Shown piece by piece: positions 9,401 to 18,023 of a stretch of 53,317 bases of DNA. Position 1 is the first letter of the stretch; each line of letters begins with the position of its first letter. The DNA is from Candidatus Borkfalkia excrementavium (GTDB lineage Bacteria > Bacillota > Clostridia > Christensenellales > Borkfalkiaceae): contig DXCO01000038.1 in NCBI GenBank assembly GCA_019115945.1, positions 1-53,317 of the forward strand. Reading direction: 5' to 3'. Made by a program: the position numbers and the translations under genes. The notes below the pieces were generated by a model. That model was not told the DNA's origin. It did not search any database and saw only the letters and a list, made by a program, of their open reading frames with translations.

Positions 9401-10987
9401 TTATACGACAAGTTTCAGAAAAGTATCCGCGCGGTTCAGGTTTCTGGTTTTGAAACGATCCAAAAGTTGTTTGGCCGTTTCCTCTTTTTTGAAAAACATC
9501 GATTCCGCATACCCGACGTCGCTTATGCCTCCCGCATAGATAAACGGGTATTTGTCGTTGTAGGTAATCATGTTATAATTGTCGCCCGTCACTTCTTTGA
9601 CGGAATCGGTAAACGTGTTGAAAGAGAATCCGTCCGTATTGAACCCGTAGGGCATGTTCAGCCCTCGCTGATCCATAACGAAGAGGGCCTGCGCTTCGTC
9701 GGAAACCAAAAACTTCAAAAACTGTTCGACAAGGTTGAACCTTGTTCCGTTTTTGTTGAGGCGCGGCACGACGATCACGTGATCGTCGCCCGTAACCAGC
9801 GCCGTATAGCGAAGGGTGGAGATACGCCGGTAATCATTTTCGCTGACCCCGAGAGACGCGCTCCAGGGTTCGTTTGCATCCACCGCATCCACGACGCTGC
9901 GCAGCGTTTCTTCGGAAACGTTTTCCGTTTCCAGCGTTTCGGTCACGGCGGAAAGAATGGGCATCTTCATAAAACGGATATCCGCGTTTTTCTCTATGCA
10001 TTCGTCTTCCATCTCTTTATAGAACCAGTCGCCGTTGACCATAAAAGCGCATTTTTTGGGATTGGAGCCGTATCCGTACCCGATGAATGCTTTCTGCGCT
10101 TCCTGAAAGGTCATGTAGTTGGACTCGTCGTGCGCATATCCGCCCAGTTCAACGGACACGCACAGGGAATAGAGGGCTTCGAGCGCCTTTTCCCTGCCCG
10201 GGTCGCTGAAAGTTTTGTCGAGGTCCTCTTTTGTTTTGCTGGCCACATATGTAACCGTACCGTCTTCGTTTTGCTGCGGATAGTAGCCCTGGAAATAATA
10301 GTCCCTTCTCTCGCCCGAATACTGGTACCACAAGCCGTGAAATACGTTCTGCAGGTAAGATTCCTGCGTCGTCATGGAAACGGGATAAACCTGCTGGTTG
10401 CTTTCGCTCCAAACGCGCGCGCACAATTCATTCAGTTCCGTCGTCGTGCGGGGCAGCGTGTATCCTTTTTCCCCGAACAGATCGTCGAGCACGGTCTTGT
10501 TATACAAAAATCCCTGATAACCCGTTTGCCAGGGCATCTGATATATTTTCCCGTCCTCTGTTTCGAAATATTTGCGTATGGATTGATTCATCCGCTCTCT
10601 GAGAGGTTTGTCGTACCCGTCCTGCACGGAATCGAAGACGTTGGAAAGGTCATAAAAATACCCGTCCGCCTGATTGTTGAACATGGAATCGACGGAGACG
10701 ACGATATCGCTGTCATTTGCAGAAGACCGGACACGCGCCGCGATGGAATCTCTGTCGCTCGTTTCCGTAATATGCGCGGTCGCCCCCGGATACTCCTTTT
10801 CGTATGCGTCGACGATGTCGTACAGCCACTGGACGCCGTAACCCGCTTTGACGATCCTGATCTCCAGATTGCCTTCGTAATAGCCCGCTTCATTGAGCGT
10901 TTCTCCGCTTTCCTTCTTGCAGGCCGTCATGGCGGCAAGGCTGAAAAGCATCAGCGCGCCAAGTAAAACGGCAATAAATTTTTTCAT
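9401..10987 (-). CDS. Extracellular solute-binding lipoprotein (family 1) of a sugar ABC transporter
   Basis: The 528-aa protein begins with a lipoprotein signal (LAAMTAC, Cys22) and has the two-lobe solute-binding protein pattern: an N-terminal strand EIRIVKAGYG, AYEKEYPGA, then LPRTTTELNELC and a C-terminal FLVSDEAQALFVMDQRG segment found in family 1 oligosaccharide-binding proteins. The AGGAGGT site precedes the ATG. It would deliver substrate to the two CUT1 permeases encoded downstream. The long chain suggests an oligosaccharide rather than a monosaccharide. Confidence 0.9.
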   Translation of the reverse strand: MKKFIAVLLGALMLFSLAAMTACKKESGETLNEAGYYEGNLEIRIVKAGYGVQWLYDIVDAYEKEYPGATAHITETSDRDSIAARVRSSANDSDIVVSVDSMFNNQADGYFYDLSNVFDSVQDGYDKPLRERMNQSIRKYFETEDGKIYQMPWQTGYQGFLYNKTVLDDLFGEKGYTLPRTTTELNELCARVWSESNQQVYPVSMTTQESYLQNVFHGLWYQYSGERRDYYFQGYYPQQNEDGTVTYVASKTKEDLDKTFSDPGREKALEALYSLCVSVELGGYAHDESNYMTFQEAQKAFIGYGYGSNPKKCAFMVNGDWFYKEMEDECIEKNADIRFMKMPILSAVTETLETENVSEETLRSVVDAVDANEPWSASLGVSENDYRRISTLRYTALVTGDDHVIVVPRLNKNGTRFNLVEQFLKFLVSDEAQALFVMDQRGLNMPYGFNTDGFSFNTFTDSVKEVTGDNYNMITYNDKYPFIYAGGISDVGYAESMFFKKEETAKQLLDRFKTRNLNRADTFLKLVV

Positions 10988-11026
10988 ACATTTTACCTCC
11001 TTTTGTCAGTTTGGCAGTATTTCTTT

Positions 11027-11893
11027 TTATAGTACCCCTTCCCGTTCGAGAACGCTTTGCAGTTTCTTTTTCTCTTCGTCTTTGACCTTTCTGAAAGGCC
11101 GCCGCGCATGCCCGCACTCGATGCCCTGCAGACCGAGCACGTATTTGATGCTTTCGATCAGCCCGCATTCGCAGACGCACCGCACGACTTCGTTGATGCT
11201 GTGCTGGATCTCGCGCGCCTGCAAAATTTTATTTTCGTCCCAGCAATGCAGAACGCCGAGAAATTTTTTCAGCATGATGTTGAACGTGGAGCCGATGCCT
11301 CCGTCCGCACCCGCGGCGAGCGCGGAAAGGAAATCTTCATCCTTGCCCGAATAGAGAAATTTTCCCGTGTGGCTTCTGATCTGTTCGAGCATAAAATAAT
11401 CGGTATCGGTGAATTTTATAAAATGAACGCACTCGTCGCTGAGCAGTTTTTCCATTTCGGAAACCGTAAATCCGCCGCCCGTCGCCGCAGGGATGTTGTA
11501 GATCATCATCGGCAGTTTCGTTTTCCGCGAGAGATCGTGATAATAATCCCTGATCTCTTCAAAGGAAAAATGAAAATAAAAGGGCGGCACGCTGGAGACG
11601 GCATCCGCGCCTGCTTTCGCCGCGTGCAACGCGAGCAGTTCCGCCTGCCTCGTTCCGACCGAGCCGATATTGGCGACGACGTACGCCCCGTCCGCCGCGC
11701 CGATGACCGTTTCGAGCGTCTTTTTTCGCTCCTCTTCGTTTAAAAGAAAGCATTCTGCGGAGGATCCTCCGGCATAAATGCCGTCCGCTCCGCTGTCGAG
11801 AAGATGTCTGACCAATTTTTTCAAAGCCGCATAATCGACCGTTTCGTCCTCTTTGAACGGCGTGACGATCGGCACCAAAATTCTGTGATTCAT
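11027..11893 (-). CDS. DapA/NanA-family class I aldolase (N-acetylneuraminate lyase-like)
   Basis: A 288-aa member of the dihydrodipicolinate synthase/N-acetylneuraminate lyase superfamily. It carries GGSSAE (residues 42-47; the family loop is usually G-(S/T)-T-G-E), the catalytic tyrosine in YNIP (Tyr132) and the Schiff-base lysine in FIKFTD (Lys160). I chose the ATG at 11893 because it begins at the family's conserved LVPIVTPF and overlaps the upstream stop by 4 nt (ATGA); a longer in-frame reading would run into the neighbouring gene. Next to a sialidase-fold gene, a sialic acid or related 2-keto-sugar-acid lyase role is plausible. NanE and NanK are absent from the window, so the exact substrate remains open. 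Confidence 0.85.
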   Translation of the reverse strand: MNHRILVPIVTPFKEDETVDYAALKKLVRHLLDSGADGIYAGGSSAECFLLNEEERKKTLETVIGAADGAYVVANIGSVGTRQAELLALHAAKAGADAVSSVPPFYFHFSFEEIRDYYHDLSRKTKLPMMIYNIPAATGGGFTVSEMEKLLSDECVHFIKFTDTDYFMLEQIRSHTGKFLYSGKDEDFLSALAAGADGGIGSTFNIMLKKFLGVLHCWDENKILQAREIQHSINEVVRCVCECGLIESIKYVLGLQGIECGHARRPFRKVKDEEKKKLQSVLEREGVL

Positions 11894-12984
11894 ATTCCTT
11901 TTCCTATCCGCCATCTCGTATATTGTATTGCTTGATTCCCCGTCTCTTTCAGGCGCTGATAGTAAACGGTGAAAAGGCTTCCGTCCGCGCACTCGACGCT
12001 GGCGGGATAGCCGAGATCCCAGTTTTCTCCGTCCTCTCTCAAGACGATCTCTTTGCTCCAAGACTCTCCCCCGTCGCGGCTGATACGCGCCCTTTGCCCG
12101 TACGGAGGGATGCGCCTGCCGTAGACGAGCACAAGTTCCCCTTCCGCCCTTTCCAAAAGGTGCGGAGGCGAGCCGTCGAACGCGCCTTCGGGTACGGCAA
12201 GCGGCCGCATCGGGCCGAAAGTTTTGCCGTTATCGTCGGAACTGCACCAATAAACGGTGAACAGCCCCTCTTTCTGCGCGCGGATGCAGGCAAGAATGCG
12301 TCCGCTTTTCAGTTGGATCGCATGCGGCTCGCAGAAGAGAACGCCTTCCTTTCTCTCTTTTTCGGGAAGGTCCAGCCAAACGGGTTCCGTAAAATCCGCC
12401 GCGTTCGCCGAAGTGACGAAACCGATTTTATCCTCCGTACTGTTCGGGATGCCCGTTACGTCTTCGTGCCCGTACAGCCGACCCAGATAAAACAGGGAAC
12501 CGTCGTTGAGGAGAGTGAATCCGTGCGGCGACATAACGGGAAGTTTGCCCCAGCGGAGCAACTTGCAGTCTTTGTCAAACACCGCATACAGGGACCCCAG
12601 ATATTTCTGTTCTTCCTCGTCGGACACGGCGTCCGTTGCGGCATAGATCTCTTTGACCGTTTCACCGTCGTACCCCCAGTCCTTTGCGCATTTTTTCTGA
12701 AAGTATCTCGTATTGTTGAAGGTCGTCAGGATAAACCCGTCTTTCCACGGCGTAACGCCCGCGTCGCGGTCGTCCAGCGGAGTATCGAACAGAACGAATG
12801 GCTCGCTCCACGATCTGCCTTCGTCGTACGAAACGGCGGCTGCGACGCAGCCGAACGGACAGACGTGTTTGAGCCTGAACCCCGAGCATACGGCGATCAG
12901 CCTGCCGTCCGCAAGGCGCGCGATGCTCGGCCACATGAAGTTGTTTTTTCTGCCTTTTCCGGTCATTACGATGCCATGTTCCAT
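11890..12984 (-). CDS. Intracellular sialidase-fold (BNR/Asp-box) six-bladed propeller protein
   Basis: A 364-aa protein with three Asp-box repeats: SYDEGRSW, SSDDNGKTF and SRDGGESW. These mark the turns of a sialidase-type beta-propeller. There is no signal peptide or anchor, so it is cytoplasmic. Conserved segments include WPSIARLADGRLIAV near the N terminus and FCEPHAIQLKSGRILACIR. I do not see a convincing complete sialidase arginine triad, so hydrolase activity on sialosides is uncertain. It is the first gene of the seven-gene transporter operon and overlaps the downstream lyase gene by 4 nt. A GAAGGGG ribosome site precedes the ATG. Confidence 0.8.
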   Translation of the reverse strand: MEHGIVMTGKGRKNNFMWPSIARLADGRLIAVCSGFRLKHVCPFGCVAAAVSYDEGRSWSEPFVLFDTPLDDRDAGVTPWKDGFILTTFNNTRYFQKKCAKDWGYDGETVKEIYAATDAVSDEEEQKYLGSLYAVFDKDCKLLRWGKLPVMSPHGFTLLNDGSLFYLGRLYGHEDVTGIPNSTEDKIGFVTSANAADFTEPVWLDLPEKERKEGVLFCEPHAIQLKSGRILACIRAQKEGLFTVYWCSSDDNGKTFGPMRPLAVPEGAFDGSPPHLLERAEGELVLVYGRRIPPYGQRARISRDGGESWSKEIVLREDGENWDLGYPASVECADGSLFTVYYQRLKETGNQAIQYTRWRIGKGI

Positions 12985-13012
12985 AACAGCCCCTTCGCTT
13001 TTTTATACTTTA

Positions 13013-13066
13013 ATATTACACCCAAAAAGACGGCTGCGCCATAACAAAACGGGCTTAAACCATAAC
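13013..13066 (-). promoter_or_regulatory. Operator-promoter of the transporter operon: GTTATGG direct repeats
   Basis: On the minus strand GTTATGG occurs at 13066-13060 and 13045-13039, exactly 21 bp apart, followed 20 nt later by a TAATAT -10 (13018-13013). There is no consensus -35; the nearer repeat overlaps the expected -35 position. This is the class II arrangement used by AraC activators. The same array occurs at 51646-51673. Confidence 0.65.
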
Positions 13067-13092
13067 AAAATTGCTTTCTTCGGGCGGGAGTA

Positions 13093-13121
13093 TTGACGGC
13101 GCTTCCCACGGAGGGTATACT
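13093..13121 (+). promoter_or_regulatory. Consensus sigma-A promoter of the AraC gene
   Basis: TTGACG (13093-13098), a 17-nt spacer and TATACT (13116-13121). The TTG here is part of the -35 box and not a start codon, which settles the start of the downstream gene. Confidence 0.85.
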
Positions 13122-13138
13122 AAACCAAAAACCGAAAA

Positions 13139-13173
13139 GGAGATCAAAAAACGGCGCGAGAACATCGCGCCGA
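13139..13173 (+). promoter_or_regulatory. Ribosome site separated from the start codon by a hairpin
   Basis: AAAAGGAG (13135-13142) lies 31 nt before the first usable ATG (13174), too far for normal initiation. An 8-bp GC hairpin, CGGCGCGA (13152-13159) with TCGCGCCG (13165-13172) and loop GAACA, fills the gap. Folding it leaves about 10 nt, the normal spacing. Confidence 0.55.
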
Positions 13174-14070
13174 ATGTATGGTATGGCTCATTTTTACAAT
13201 TATTATTACGTCGGCGATCTGAACCTGACGGCCGATGATCTCGGCAGATCCGCTCCCCTTTTGCTTACCTTTTCGAAGGTGCAGAACGGCCCCAAGGGAG
13301 AAGTGCTTCCGCACCTTCACTCGCATCTGGAACTATTTTATTTTGAAAGCGGCGCGGGCATTTTCGAATGCCGAGACAAACATTATCCGATCAAGGCGAA
13401 CGACCTGCTTGCAGTCGATTCCAAGCAAATGCATGTGCAATATTCCGAAAAACAGAATGTGCCGCTCGTATATTACTGCATCGCGGTGGACAATCTGCAT
13501 CTGACCGGCCGCAACGCGAACTGCCTGACCGACAGAGGGTTTTTTCTTCACTCTTTTGAAAATAAGAACAACCTTATTTACCGCAATATTTTGCGGCTTT
13601 TGGACGAACTGAACGAACGGCGTTACAGTTACGCCACCAAAGTCAACGCGATCTTCTGCGAACTGCTCACCGATACCGTGCGCATGGTACCCAAATACGA
13701 TCCGGAAGAAATTTCGGAAAGCAAACTGAACAACCGGAAATTCCTGAACGAAGTCAAAAATTATATCTCCGAACACTACGCCGAGGATATCGCGCTGGAC
13801 GATCTTGCAAAAATCTCTTACATGAACAAGAGTTATTTTCTGCATCAGTTCAAAAAACTGTTCAACATAAGCCCTATGCGGTACTTAACGCTCGTGCGCA
13901 TAGAGCAATCCAAACTGCTTCTGACCTCCACCGACCTCTCCATCACGCAGATCGCTTCGGAGGTGGGCATCAATAACCCCGTCTATTTTACCGAAATTTT
14001 TACCAAGGCGATCGGGGTATCTCCGTCCGCATACAGAAAGATCGTGACGGGGCAGATCGAAAGGTACTGA
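13174..14070 (+). CDS. AraC-family regulator, probable activator of the transporter operon
   Basis: About 298 aa. The N-terminal cupin domain shows LPHLHSHLELFYFESG and YPIKANDLLAVDSKQMH. The C-terminal double HTH includes LDDLAKISYMNKSYFLHQFKKLF and INNPVYFTEIFTKAIGVSPSAYRK. The start is at 13174 or 13183 (both ATG, in frame); a longer reading would begin inside the promoter. The gene is divergent from the seven-gene transporter operon whose promoter carries the GTTATGG repeats, so it is the best candidate to bind them. Initiation may be controlled by the hairpin between its ribosome site and start codon. Confidence 0.88.
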   Translation: MYGMAHFYNYYYVGDLNLTADDLGRSAPLLLTFSKVQNGPKGEVLPHLHSHLELFYFESGAGIFECRDKHYPIKANDLLAVDSKQMHVQYSEKQNVPLVYYCIAVDNLHLTGRNANCLTDRGFFLHSFENKNNLIYRNILRLLDELNERRYSYATKVNAIFCELLTDTVRMVPKYDPEEISESKLNNRKFLNEVKNYISEHYAEDIALDDLAKISYMNKSYFLHQFKKLFNISPMRYLTLVRIEQSKLLLTSTDLSITQIASEVGINNPVYFTEIFTKAIGVSPSAYRKIVTGQIERY

Positions 14071-14112
14071 CGCTTTCAGCCGACATAACGGATAAAAAAT
14101 CGTACACAGACA

Positions 14113-14147
14113 AAGAGGGCGCATGCTTATTATGCATGCGCCCTCTT
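14113..14147. terminator. Bidirectional terminator
   Basis: 13-bp perfect stem AGAGGGCGCATGC (14114-14126) with its complement (14134-14146) and a 7-nt loop, between the convergent AraC and ribokinase genes. Confidence 0.85.
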
Positions 14148-14186
14148 ATATCCGCGGACAAACTTTTTATCTGAATGCAAAATTTT

Positions 14187-15068
14187 TTACACGATGACTT
14201 CCTCTTCGTTCGGAATGGATTGCTGGGCCCCCTTTCTCGTAACCGCGATCGTCGCCGCGGCGAGCGCGAAACGGATCGCGCGATCGAACGGCTCGCCCTT
14301 GGAAAGCCGCGCCGCCAGAGCGCCGCAGAAGGTATCGCCGGCGGCCGTCGTGTCCACCGCCTTCGCCTTCGGACAGGGAATGACTTCTTCCCTTTCCCCG
14401 CCTGCGTACAGGCACCCCTTGTCGCCCAGCGTGATGATCACCTTGCCCGCTTTTTCTGCGAGCGTGCGGGCGCATTCATTCAGATCTTCTTTGCCGCAAA
14501 GGGTGCGCGCCTCCGTTTCGTTGGGGATCAGCACGTCCGTATACGGCAGGATCGCTTCGGGGAAATCCTGCGCGGGTGCGGGGTTGACGATGTTGACCGT
14601 TCCGATCTCTCTGCCCCGTTTCAGAGCATAGAGCACGGTTTCTTTATCGATCTCCATCTGCACGAGCAAAATATCCCCCTTCTGCGCGCCGCAAAGGCAG
14701 TCGTCCACCGCGCGCGCGTCTACCAGCGCGTTTGCGCCCGCGCTTAAAATAATACAGTTGTTCCCCCCGACGACCGTGATGACCGCCGTACCGCTCTCCG
14801 CACCGCCGACCGCGCGCACGAACTGCGTATCGACTCCGTAACCCTTCAGCCCGTCGGTCAGAGCCTTTCCGAACATGTCCTCTCCGACGCGGGCGCAAAA
14901 ACGAACGTCTCCGCCCAGTTTTTTGGCGGCGACCGCCTGGTTTGCCCCCTTTCCGCCGGGATTGACAAAAAAGCCGCTGCCGCGCACCGTTTCTCCGATC
15001 TGCGGCAGTCGCTCCGCGCCGATCACCAGATCCATATTGATACTTCCGATCACGAAAACCTTTCCCAT
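14187..15068 (-). CDS. rbsK: Ribokinase
   Basis: The 293-aa PfkB-family sugar kinase phosphorylates ribose (or a close relative) with ATP. Diagnostic features are the N-terminal GSINMDLV, the first PfkB signature [18 protein letters not shown] (residues 36-53), the PNETEA anion site (about 182-187) and the second signature [13 protein letters not shown] with catalytic Asp245. It is monocistronic, with no rbsDACB transporter nearby, so free ribose may come from nucleoside breakdown. Between it and the MarR gene lies TCCGA-CCAA-TCGGA (15095-15108), a short palindrome that could be an operator. Confidence 0.92.
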   Translation of the reverse strand: MGKVFVIGSINMDLVIGAERLPQIGETVRGSGFFVNPGGKGANQAVAAKKLGGDVRFCARVGEDMFGKALTDGLKGYGVDTQFVRAVGGAESGTAVITVVGGNNCIILSAGANALVDARAVDDCLCGAQKGDILLVQMEIDKETVLYALKRGREIGTVNIVNPAPAQDFPEAILPYTDVLIPNETEARTLCGKEDLNECARTLAEKAGKVIITLGDKGCLYAGGEREEVIPCPKAKAVDTTAAGDTFCGALAARLSKGEPFDRAIRFALAAATIAVTRKGAQQSIPNEEEVIV

Positions 15069-15207
15069 AACACGAAAATCCTTATTCTGATTGATCCGAC
15101 CAATCGGACCGAAATTATTTTATCATGTTCCGACGAAAAAGTAAATCTGTTTTACCGAAATTATCTCCCCCCCTGCAAGTTCTCTGCAAAATCAGGGTCC
15201 GATCTGC

Positions 15208-15257
15208 TTGCAAAATAAATCGCATACTGCTATAATTAGTATGATATCAGACTAATT
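15208..15257 (+). promoter_or_regulatory. MarR operon promoter with overlapping palindromic operator
   Basis: TTGCAA (15208-15213), 17 nt, TATAAT (15231-15236). A near-perfect 24-bp palindrome (15234-15257), with arms AATTAGT and ACTAATT around TGATATCA, covers the end of the -10 box and the start site. This is the expected layout for autorepression by the MarR protein encoded 15 nt downstream. Confidence 0.8.
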
Positions 15258-15271
15258 GAGGGGGAAAGTAC

Positions 15272-15745
15272 ATGCTTGCGGAACCAGAAATCAACAAACT
15301 GGTAAATGCCTATTGCAGGCTGCGCGACAGACAGCACGCCGTTTACGACAGATGCGCCAAACGGCACGGTTTAACTGTAAACGAATTGTTCGTATTGGAT
15401 ATACTATGGTTTTCCCCGCAAGGCTGTACGCAAAAAGAGATCTGCGAACGCCTTTCCCTCAACAAGCAGACGGTCGCGGCGATCATGGGCAGATTTTTGA
15501 AAAAGGGCTATATCTTTTATGAAAAAATCGCCCGAGACAGGCGCAACAAGCGCATCTGTTTTACCGAAACAGGAAAGGCGTATGCGGAGACAATCATCCC
15601 CCCGGCCGCACGGGCGGAAAATCTTGCCTTGCAGGAATTGGGGGCCGCCGAAGCAAGCGAACTTGTTCGGCTGACGGCGGCGTTTACGGAAAACATGGAA
15701 ATTATATTTGCCGCACCGCCGAAAAACATCCCCCGGGAGAACTGA
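15272..15745 (+). CDS. MarR-family transcriptional repressor
   Basis: A 157-aa winged-helix regulator. LTVNELFVLDILWFSP leads into the HTH CTQKEICERLSLNKQTVAAIMGRFLKKG, and the wing is IARDRRNKRICFTETG. It starts at an ATG with a GAGGGGG site. The 24-bp palindrome over its own promoter argues for autoregulation. It is followed after 2 nt by an MFS transporter gene, the usual partner of MarR repressors, so it probably controls the transporter and the DUF1848 gene in response to a small molecule. Confidence 0.92.
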   Translation: MLAEPEINKLVNAYCRLRDRQHAVYDRCAKRHGLTVNELFVLDILWFSPQGCTQKEICERLSLNKQTVAAIMGRFLKKGYIFYEKIARDRRNKRICFTETGKAYAETIIPPAARAENLALQELGAAEASELVRLTAAFTENMEIIFAAPPKNIPREN

Positions 15746-15747
15746 GT

Positions 15748-16926
15748 ATGTATTCGCTGTTGCTTGCGCTTATCTATCTTGCTTTTATCAGCCTCGGGCT
15801 GCCCGATTCGCTTCTCGGTTCCGGGTGGCCGGCCATTCATGCCGACCTGCATGTCCCCGTCTCCTATATGGGGATCGTATCAATGGTGATTTCGGGAGGC
15901 ACCATCGTATCAAGCCTTCTTTCGGACAAATTGAACAGAAAACTGGGCACCCGTATCATTACGGTAAGCAGCGTAATCCTTACGGCGCTTGCATTGTTCG
16001 GATTTTCGTTTTCTGACCGTTTCTGGATGCTCGTCGTTTTTGCCGTCCCGTACGGGCTGGGCGCGGGCGCGATTGACGCGGCGCTGAACAACTACGTGGC
16101 TCTTCATTACAAATCCAAACATATGAGCTGGCTGCACTGCTTTTGGGGAGTCGGTACGATCGTCAGCCCCTTTGTCATGAGTTATGCGCTGACTTCTTCC
16201 TCCTGGAACAACGGGTATCGGATCGTCGGCTTCATCCAGCTCGGCATCGCCGTTTTGCTTTTCGCCACCCTGCCCGTCTGGAAAGTCAATCAAAGCAAAA
16301 GCGCGGCGGAACAAAAACACGTCGGGATGGCCGGCGTTATGAAAATGAAAGGCGTCCCCTTCCTGCTGATCGGTTTTTTTGCCTATTGCGCGGCAGAGGC
16401 GACCGCAATGTCCTGGGCAAGCACGTATTTTGCCGAAGTGAAAGGCATATCGGCAGAGCAGGCGGCGCAGTTTGCCTCTTTGTTCTATATCGGAATTACT
16501 GTCGGAAGATTTTTGAGCGGATTTATCGCAGACAAGTTCGGAGACAGGAAAATGATCTTCTTCGGCGCATGTATTTTATTTTGCGGAATCATTTCTTTAC
16601 TGATCCCGACCCAAAGTCCGACCGTGGCGCTGATAGGGTTCGTCGTGATCGGGTTTGGCTGTGCGCCGATTTATCCTTGCATCATCCATTCTACCCCGAA
16701 CCTTTTCGGGGCGGAAAATTCGGGCGCGATCATCGGGATACAAATGGCAAGCGCCTACATCGGTTCTACATTTATCCCGCCGCTGTTCGGGCTGCTCGGC
16801 AGACGGCTCGGCTTTTCGATCATGCCGCTGTATCTGCTCGTCTTCGTCATTTTGATGATCGTCATGACCGAATTGACCTTCCGCACCAAAAAGAATAAAA
16901 ATACAGAGGAGAACAACAGCCTGTGA
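15748..16926 (+). CDS. MFS transporter
   Basis: A 392-aa major facilitator with twelve predicted helices. The family loop between helices 2 and 3 reads SDKLNRKLGTR; the mirror loop between helices 8 and 9 reads ADKFGDRKM. The GLPDSLLGSGWPAI start resembles the FucP/YfkF-like branch of sugar or drug transporters. A GGGAG site precedes the ATG, and the stop overlaps the GTG start of the DUF1848 gene. The cargo is unknown; MarR control suggests an exported toxic compound or a regulated nutrient. Confidence 0.9.
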   Translation: MYSLLLALIYLAFISLGLPDSLLGSGWPAIHADLHVPVSYMGIVSMVISGGTIVSSLLSDKLNRKLGTRIITVSSVILTALALFGFSFSDRFWMLVVFAVPYGLGAGAIDAALNNYVALHYKSKHMSWLHCFWGVGTIVSPFVMSYALTSSSWNNGYRIVGFIQLGIAVLLFATLPVWKVNQSKSAAEQKHVGMAGVMKMKGVPFLLIGFFAYCAAEATAMSWASTYFAEVKGISAEQAAQFASLFYIGITVGRFLSGFIADKFGDRKMIFFGACILFCGIISLLIPTQSPTVALIGFVVIGFGCAPIYPCIIHSTPNLFGAENSGAIIGIQMASAYIGSTFIPPLFGLLGRRLGFSIMPLYLLVFVILMIVMTELTFRTKKNKNTEENNSL

Positions 16927-17873
16927 TACTCAATACCGGCGCGCGGACGGATACCGTGCAATATTTTTCAAAGTGGCTGCTGAAACGGTTCGAAGAGGGA
17001 TTCGTATTGACGCGCAATCCGCTTTTTCCGAATAAGGTTACGCGCTACGAACTGTCTCCCGATAAAATTGACGCCGTCATGTTCTGTTCCAAAAACTATG
17101 CGCCCATTCTGCCGCGCCTGCATGAAATTACGGACAAATACCGCACTTATTTCCATTCCACGATCACCGCTTACGGAAAAGACGTCGAACCGGGCGTTCC
17201 GTCCGTCGACGAAAGCATCGGGACGCTGAAAGAACTTGAAAAAATCGTAGGCAGAAGAAAAATAGCGTGGCGGTACGATCCTCTTTTGCTGACGGCCGCG
17301 TATACGAAAGAACGGCTTCTCGACACCTTTGCGTATATGGCGGAAAAACTTGCCCCGCATATAGACAGATGTATTTTCAGTTTTGTCGAAATGTACAAAA
17401 AATTACAGACGAATATGCCCGAACTGATCCCTTTGACCGAAACCGATAAAGACTGCCTTGCCGAGGGGCTCGGAAAAATCGCGCAAAAGTACGGCATTTA
17501 CTTACAGACCTGCGGCACGAACGGAGACTGGTCGCGTTACGGGATCCACCCCTCCGGCTGTGCCACGCTGGAAATTTTCGGCAGGGCAAACGGCTGCAAA
17601 TTCAGAGACATCAAACACAGAGGGCTGCGCGAGGGCTGCCATTGCATAGAGAGCCGCGACATCGGCGCGTATGACACCTGCCTGAACGGATGCAAATACT
17701 GCTATGCAAACAAGAGCCCGGAAAAGGCGCGGGAAAACTACAGGCTGCATGACCCCGATTCGCCCCTTCTCATCGGATACCCCCAAAGGGACGACATTTT
17801 GATACAGGGCAATCAGAAAAGTTTTCTGATGCCGCAGGCAAGGCAGATCTCCTTGTTCGACGACCGTCCGTGA
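16923..17873 (+). CDS. DUF1848 family protein with C-terminal cysteine cluster
   Basis: The 316-aa protein begins at a GTG that overlaps the MFS stop codon, with a GAGGAG site. It matches the DUF1848 family by its start (SKWLLKRFEEGFV.TRNPLF) and by ISFDCIVFW-like strands, here DAVMFCSKNYAPIL. The C terminus has a cysteine cluster, CHC, then 11 residues, then CLNGCKYC, ideal for an Fe-S cluster. The biochemical role is not established to my knowledge; the fold and cluster suggest a radical-type or redox enzyme. Its tight fusion to a MarR-MFS pair suggests it acts on the compound sensed by MarR. Confidence 0.8.
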   Translation: MILNTGARTDTVQYFSKWLLKRFEEGFVLTRNPLFPNKVTRYELSPDKIDAVMFCSKNYAPILPRLHEITDKYRTYFHSTITAYGKDVEPGVPSVDESIGTLKELEKIVGRRKIAWRYDPLLLTAAYTKERLLDTFAYMAEKLAPHIDRCIFSFVEMYKKLQTNMPELIPLTETDKDCLAEGLGKIAQKYGIYLQTCGTNGDWSRYGIHPSGCATLEIFGRANGCKFRDIKHRGLREGCHCIESRDIGAYDTCLNGCKYCYANKSPEKARENYRLHDPDSPLLIGYPQRDDILIQGNQKSFLMPQARQISLFDDRP

Positions 17874-17965
17874 AAAGCGCCCTTCCCCTGCGGCTTATCG
17901 TTCTCCTGATTCCGCATTCCGTTTTATCGTAAATTTCGTAAAAAGCAAACAATTCCGTTAACAAT

Positions 17966-18005
17966 AAAGCGTGGAGGGCTGAAAAATTCAGTCCTCCACG
18001 CTTTA
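17966..18005. terminator. Bidirectional terminator
   Basis: 18-bp stem AAAGCGTGGAGGGCTGAA (17966-17983) pairing with 17988-18005 with one G-T wobble, ending in CTTT/AAAG. It lies between the convergent DUF1848 and SGNH lipoprotein genes. Confidence 0.85.
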
Positions 18006-18023
18006 TGTGTGCCGCGGCCTTTG

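Noticed and set aside
11027-12984. A complete sialic acid catabolic operon
   Set aside because: Only a sialidase-fold protein and a NanA/DapA-family protein are present. NanE, NanK and a diagnostic sialidase arginine triad are not seen, so the substrate is left open.
12981-12987. A third CCATAAC copy near the transporter operon
   Set aside because: It spans the start codon of the sialidase-fold gene and is not in the 21-bp register, so it is probably coincidental.
13093-13173. TTG start of the AraC gene at 13093
   Set aside because: That TTG is the first half of a TTGACG -35 box with TATACT 17 nt downstream, so it lies upstream of the transcription start.
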